Assembly: GCA_002404395.1 (NCBI GenBank)
Contig: DHJP01000103.1
Location: 1 to 8,898, forward strand
Source of the DNA: Clostridiales bacterium UBA4717
Lineage (GTDB): Bacteria > Bacillota > Clostridia > Oscillospirales > CAG-272
Reading direction: 5' to 3'
DNA: 8,898 nucleotides
In this document: positions 6,490-8,898 of the stretch, in pieces
Position numbering within the stretch: the stretch's first letter is position 1
How the letters are laid out: each line of letters opens with the position of its first letter
Position numbers and translations under genes: made by a program
The notes under the pieces: generated by a model
What the model was told of the DNA's origin: nothing
Databases searched by the model: none
Seen by the model: only the letters and a program-made list of their open reading frames with translations

Positions 6490-6966
6490 TCAACTGAAAA
6501 GTCCTATTACCGCACTGCCGAGCCCATAACTGATAAACGCCATTATCAGCGCATTTACCGCTAATCCGGCAATAATTACCGGGAATGCCTTTTTCAGCGG
6601 CAGTCCGAGTACGGTCGAAACCAGCGAACCCATCCATGCCCCGGTTCCGGGAAGCGGTATCGCCACAAATAAGAAAACTCCGAAAAGCTCGTAGTTCCCT
6701 ATTTTTTCCGCTTTAGCCTTGGCCTTGTCCATAAAATAATTGAGCGCGTCACCAATGTACTTTATCTTTCCGAGCCACTTAAGGATCTTGCCGTATAAAA
6801 GAATTATAAACGGCACCGGAAACATATTTCCGAGCATACATACTATCAACGCACTTTGAATCGGTATGCCCATCGCGGCGGCAAGCGGAATCGCGCCTTT
6901 CATTTCAATGATCGGAACCATTGAAAGCAAAAAAGCATATAAGTATTTTTTTATCATATCAGTCAA
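6490..6966 (-). CDS. COG2426 small multidrug-export family membrane protein
   Basis: This 158-residue integral membrane protein matches the COG2426 / Sm_multidrug_ex (PF06695) family, named after a putative export role; substrate and mechanism are not established. Family hallmarks are PIIEMKGAIPLA at 18-29 and VAIPLPGTGAW at 101-111. Hydrophobic segments lie at about 8-30, 36-60, 93-118 and 125-157, separated by a charged loop (about 61-92, rich in Lys). The length is normal. The reading frame opens at a TTG (6966) with AGG 6 bases upstream. An ATG three codons later (6957) has no Shine-Dalgarno at good spacing, so I favour the TTG start. The gene begins 26 bases after the ribU stop and probably shares its FMN-controlled transcript. 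Confidence 0.87.
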   Translation of the reverse strand: MTDMIKKYLYAFLLSMVPIIEMKGAIPLAAAMGIPIQSALIVCMLGNMFPVPFIILLYGKILKWLGKIKYIGDALNYFMDKAKAKAEKIGNYELFGVFLFVAIPLPGTGAWMGSLVSTVLGLPLKKAFPVIIAGLAVNALIMAFISYGLGSAVIGLFS

Positions 6967-6992
6967 CCGTAACCTGTTATTTTCAAGTTTAT

Positions 6993-7607
6993 TTAAAAAT
7001 GCAGTATTTTCGAGACTTTTTTGTAAAGCAGAAACGCGATCGCCGAACAGATCACACCCTTGACAAGATTAAACGGTACGACCGCAAATGCGATCAAAGT
7101 CTTAAGGTCGGTGATCGAAGCGTTTACCGCACTGCCCGCATCAATTATAGCGTCAAGCGGAAGTCCCATAATTTTAACATATGCCGGAATAAGTATAAAA
7201 TAATTTACAAGCGCACCGACAAGTGCAAGCATAAGCGTACCGAGTGTCATGCCGATGAGCGCGTTTTTCTTAGTATGACGTTTTTTATATACAAGCGACG
7301 CCGTAAGTACAAAGGAAGTTCCGACAAGGAAATTGGCAAACTCGCCGATATATCCGGTCTGCGTGCCGAATATCAATGCTTTTATCAGATTTTTCAAAAG
7401 CTCAATAATAACTCCGGCAAGCGGACCCATGGCAAAAGAGCCCATGAGGATCACCGACTCGGAAAAATCAAGCTTATAAAACGACGGAGCAAACGGAAGC
7501 GGCACTTCAAAAAGCATAACAAGCACCGCAGCAGCCGAAAGTATTGCCGTTTTGGTCAGAAAGCGCAGTTTTGAATTTGTGCGCTTCTCAGTATTTGCTT
7601 TATTCAT
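6993..7607 (-). CDS. ribU: Riboflavin ECF transporter S component RibU
   Basis: RibU is the membrane-embedded substrate-binding subunit of an energy-coupling-factor transporter that imports riboflavin with the shared EcfA/EcfA'/EcfT module, which is not encoded here. The 204-residue protein has about six hydrophobic segments. Family motifs are KLDFSE at 45-50, GSFAMGPLAGVIIELLKNL at 56-74, GEFANFLVG at 88-96 and PFNLVKGV at 178-185. The N-terminal segment around residues 20-33 (TAILSAAAVLVMLF) contains the alanine-rich helix that S components use to contact EcfT. The upstream FMN riboswitch independently supports riboflavin as the substrate. The ATG at 7607 has a G-rich Shine-Dalgarno, GGGGGA, 6-7 bases before it. 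Confidence 0.94.
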   Translation of the reverse strand: MNKANTEKRTNSKLRFLTKTAILSAAAVLVMLFEVPLPFAPSFYKLDFSESVILMGSFAMGPLAGVIIELLKNLIKALIFGTQTGYIGEFANFLVGTSFVLTASLVYKKRHTKKNALIGMTLGTLMLALVGALVNYFILIPAYVKIMGLPLDAIIDAGSAVNASITDLKTLIAFAVVPFNLVKGVICSAIAFLLYKKVSKILHF

Positions 7608-7855
7608 ATTTATTCCCCCAAAGACGAACGACGGGCGGCTTTTATTTCAGGTATATATCGAACGTTACGGCCTGTGCTTTACAATATGTCATCACACATT
7701 ATCTGATCCGAAGCACAGCGTAAAGCTGTAAGTATATACCTTATGATCAAGGCCGTCAGTTATCGTCGGCAAATTATATGGCAAAGCACACATTACTATG
7801 CAGATTATGCAGGTCGGGAATGTACGCTTTGCGGTTGCAGGGAGAAGAAAGCCCC
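7608..7855 (-). other. Long structured leader between FMN terminator and ribU
   Basis: This 248-base stretch holds no credible gene. It contains nested inverted repeats: AGGTATATA (7649-7657) with TATATACCT (7733-7741), and inside it CTGTGCTT (7672-7679) with AAGCACAG (7711-7718). A separate stem is GCAAAGC (7781-7787) with GCTTTGC (7826-7832), enclosing ATGCAG-ATT-ATGCAG. The 9-mer CACACATTA occurs twice (7693-7701 and 7787-7795), each preceded by ATATG. ACGGCC (7667-7672) could alternatively pair with GGCCGT (7751-7756), crossing the outer stem. Most FMN leaders run straight from terminator to ribosome binding site, so this extra RNA may be a second control element or simply a promoter region. 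Confidence 0.5.
7731..7759 (-). promoter_or_regulatory. Possible second ribU promoter downstream of the riboswitch
   Basis: On the minus strand CTGACG (7759-7754) and TATACT (7736-7731) are separated by 17 bases and match sigma-A boxes at four and five of six positions. Transcription would start near 7724, after the FMN terminator, giving ribU and the COG2426 gene an FMN-independent supply. The -10 overlaps one arm of the inverted repeat at 7733-7741, which could hide a repressor site. This is a sequence match only. Confidence 0.33.
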
Positions 7856-7885
7856 AAAAACAAAATCCCCGTAGATATACGGGGA
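7856..7885 (-). terminator. FMN riboswitch terminator
   Basis: On the minus strand TCCCCGTA (7885-7878) and TACGGGGA (7873-7866) form an 8-bp stem with a four-base loop, followed by TTTTGTTTTT. It starts only 3 bases after helix P1 of the FMN aptamer and is the off-state terminator. Possible competing pairs are the P1 3' strand AGATA with TATCT inside the terminator, or CGGGG in the 5' strand of the aptamer with CCCCG. I cannot decide which forms the antiterminator. Confidence 0.88.
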
Positions 7886-7888
7886 CGC

Positions 7889-7998
7889 TATCTTCTCTCA
7901 TCCGGACTTTACCGTCGGCGCAGGAATCTCACCTGCTCGGCACTTGCGTGTTCGTGGGCTTTACCACCGGTATGGAATTACACCATTCCCCGAAGATA
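7889..7998 (-). promoter_or_regulatory. FMN riboswitch aptamer (RFN element)
   Basis: Read on the minus strand this 110-base element has the RFN blocks in order: ATCTTCGGGG, GGTGTAATTCC, ACCGGTGGTAAAGCCCACGA, a variable arm, GAGCAGGTGAGATTCCTG, CGCCGACGGTAAAGTCCGGATG and GAGAAGAT. Helix P1 is TATCTTC (7998-7992) with GAAGATA (7895-7889). The class binds flavin mononucleotide and turns off riboflavin synthesis or uptake genes. The gene it precedes is ribU, and a terminator follows at once, so uptake should fall when FMN is plentiful. Identity rests on the conserved core and is secure. Confidence 0.96.
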
Positions 7999-8005
7999 AT
8001 CCGTC

Positions 8006-8030
8006 GGGGCTGCAATATGCTTGCAGCCCC
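8006..8030 (-). terminator. Strong hairpin between tuf and the FMN riboswitch
   Basis: GGGGCTGCAA (8006-8015) and TTGCAGCCCC (8021-8030) form a perfect, GC-rich 10-bp stem with a 5-base loop. It lies 20 bases past the tuf stop and 8 bases before riboswitch helix P1. The minus strand continues GACGGATTATC with no U-run, so it lacks the classical terminator tail. It may end or protect the tuf mRNA 3' end, or separate the translated region from the riboswitch on a shared transcript. Confidence 0.5.
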
Positions 8031-8043
8031 TCCGAATAACTAA

Positions 8044-8072
8044 ATTAAATTACGCGTCGATTTCGGTAACAA
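8044..8072 (-). promoter_or_regulatory. Possible ribU promoter overlapping the end of tuf
   Basis: On the minus strand TTGTTA (8072-8067) and TTTAAT (8049-8044) are separated by 17 bases and match sigma-A boxes at four and five of six positions. The -35 is inside the last tuf codons and the -10 directly follows the stop. Transcription would start near 8037, just ahead of the 8006-8030 hairpin and the FMN aptamer. The alternative is that ribU is transcribed only by read-through from tuf. Confidence 0.35.
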
Positions 8073-8898
8073 CGCCCGATCCGACTGTTCTGCCGCCTTC
8101 ACGGATAGCAAAACGAAGACCCTTTTCAATAGCGATAGGAGTGATGAGCTCAACGTCCATAACAACGTTATCGCCGGGGCGGCACATTTCAGTGCCTTCG
8201 GGAAGGGTGATTACACCGGTAACGTCAGTAGTTCTGAAGTAGAACTGGGGTCTGTAGCCCGAGAAGAACGGCTTTTGACGACCGCCTTCTTTTTCGGTAA
8301 GCACGTAAACCTGACCCTTGAACTTGGTATGCGGATGGATCGATCCGGGCTTGCAGAGAACCTGTCCTCTTTCAATGCCCTTCTTGTCGATACCACGGAG
8401 AAGCGCACCGATGTTATCGCCGGCTTCAGCGTAGTCCATCATCTTGTGGAACATTTCGATACCGGTAACAACGGTGGTCTTCTTTTCGTTGGTAAGACCG
8501 ACGATTTCAACAGTATCGTTCATCTTGAGCTGTCCGCGCTCAACTCTACCGGTAGCAACAGTACCACGACCGGAGATAGAGAACACGTCCTCGACAGGCA
8601 TCAGGAAGTCCTGATCGCTCTTACGGTCGGGAGTAGGAATGTAGCTGTCAACAGCATCCATAAGCTCGAAGATCGACTTGTATGCGGGATCGGACGGATC
8701 CTTGCTTTCGCAAAGGAGCGCTTCACGAGCGGAACCTCTGATGATCGGAATATCATCACCCGGGAAATCATACTGGTTGAGAAGGTCACGAATTTCCATC
8801 TCAACGAGGTCAAGCAGTTCGGGGTCGTCAACGATATCGCACTTGTTCATGTAAACAACGATAGCCGGAACGCCAACCTGACGAGCGAGCAGCACGTG
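8050..8898 (-). CDS. tuf: Elongation factor Tu, C-terminal part (runs off the window)
   Basis: EF-Tu carries aminoacyl-tRNA to the ribosomal A site and hydrolyses GTP on codon recognition. The visible 282 residues begin inside the GTPase domain at [20 protein letters not shown]; about 115 N-terminal residues, with the P-loop and switch regions, lie beyond the right edge, so no start codon is in view. The guanine-specificity motif NKCD is at fragment residues 18-21 and the following GSAREAL is the G5-like element. Domain 2 starts near [25 protein letters not shown], and domain 3 ends in the standard [21 protein letters not shown]. The frame is open to the last base, with no sign of damage. The ribosomal genes that often accompany tuf are not downstream here. 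Confidence 0.97.
   Translation of the reverse strand, partial: HVLLARQVGVPAIVVYMNKCDIVDDPELLDLVEMEIRDLLNQYDFPGDDIPIIRGSAREALLCESKDPSDPAYKSIFELMDAVDSYIPTPDRKSDQDFLMPVEDVFSISGRGTVATGRVERGQLKMNDTVEIVGLTNEKKTTVVTGIEMFHKMMDYAEAGDNIGALLRGIDKKGIERGQVLCKPGSIHPHTKFKGQVYVLTEKEGGRQKPFFSGYRPQFYFRTTDVTGVITLPEGTEMCRPGDNVVMDVELITPIAIEKGLRFAIREGGRTVGSGVVTEIDA

Noticed and set aside
6921..7574. Plus-strand open frame (217 codons) opposite ribU
   Set aside because: Its very high Lys/Arg content mirrors the hydrophobic codons of RibU on the other strand. There is no start signal or family resemblance.
7692..7901. Minus-strand open frame of 69 codons across the FMN terminator and leader
   Set aside because: Its start lies inside the aptamer and it runs through the terminator hairpin. 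No Shine-Dalgarno or protein family is evident, and the RNA element explains the sequence better.
8006..8030. Treating the hairpin after tuf as a proven intrinsic terminator
   Set aside because: The stem is excellent but no U-run follows on the minus strand, so I list it only as a hairpin of uncertain role.
1..8898. Search for CRISPR arrays, tRNAs, mobile elements, toxin-antitoxin or defence genes
   Set aside because: No regularly spaced repeats, tRNA cloverleaf, transposase, integrase or recognisable defence domain was seen. The RecD2 helicase is the housekeeping type and has no defence-system neighbours.

Overview
The window looks like an ordinary chromosomal segment of a Gram-positive anaerobe of class Clostridia, most likely in or near the Oscillospiraceae/Ruminococcaceae. 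This is inferred from protein flavour (EF-Tu, RecD2, MetK, RibU), S-box and RFN riboswitches in front of metK and ribU, Firmicutes-type Shine-Dalgarno sequences and sigma-A-like promoters. No marker gene fixes the species. Every gene I accept is on the minus strand, so the window reads from right to left. I see no CRISPR array, tRNA, rRNA, transposase or phage gene.

Right end (about 6490-8898): the 3' two thirds of tuf (EF-Tu) enters from the right edge. Only about 50 bases after its stop codon comes an FMN (RFN) riboswitch aptamer with an intrinsic terminator. A further 250-base leader with several inverted repeats and a possible second promoter leads to ribU, the riboflavin-binding S component of an ECF transporter. 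Close behind ribU is a COG2426-type small membrane transporter gene that probably starts at TTG; the pair ends at a short palindromic terminator.

Middle (about 5051-6444): a near-consensus promoter drives a small DUF4190-type membrane protein that ends at a clear intrinsic terminator. Next is an Lgt-family gene (prolipoprotein diacylglyceryl transferase) whose active-site signature differs from the classical enzyme. A strong extended -10 promoter then starts the metK leader.

Left half (1-5041): the metK leader carries a complete SAM-I (S-box) riboswitch with a matching antiterminator/terminator pair, so S-adenosylmethionine should shut off its own synthetase. After metK comes a 257-base non-coding stretch rich in inverted repeats. 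It is followed by a small single-pass membrane protein of unknown function, the helicase gene recD2, and a GNAT acetyltransferase that seems to have its own promoter.

The genes are mostly independent housekeeping units and not one pathway: translation (tuf), cofactor uptake (ribU), lipoprotein maturation (lgt), methyl-donor synthesis (metK) and DNA repair (recD2). I do not see a convincing new multi-gene system. The points most worth a second look are the cramped tuf/FMN-riboswitch junction, the long leader between that riboswitch and ribU, the divergent Lgt active site, and the unknown membrane protein paired with recD2.
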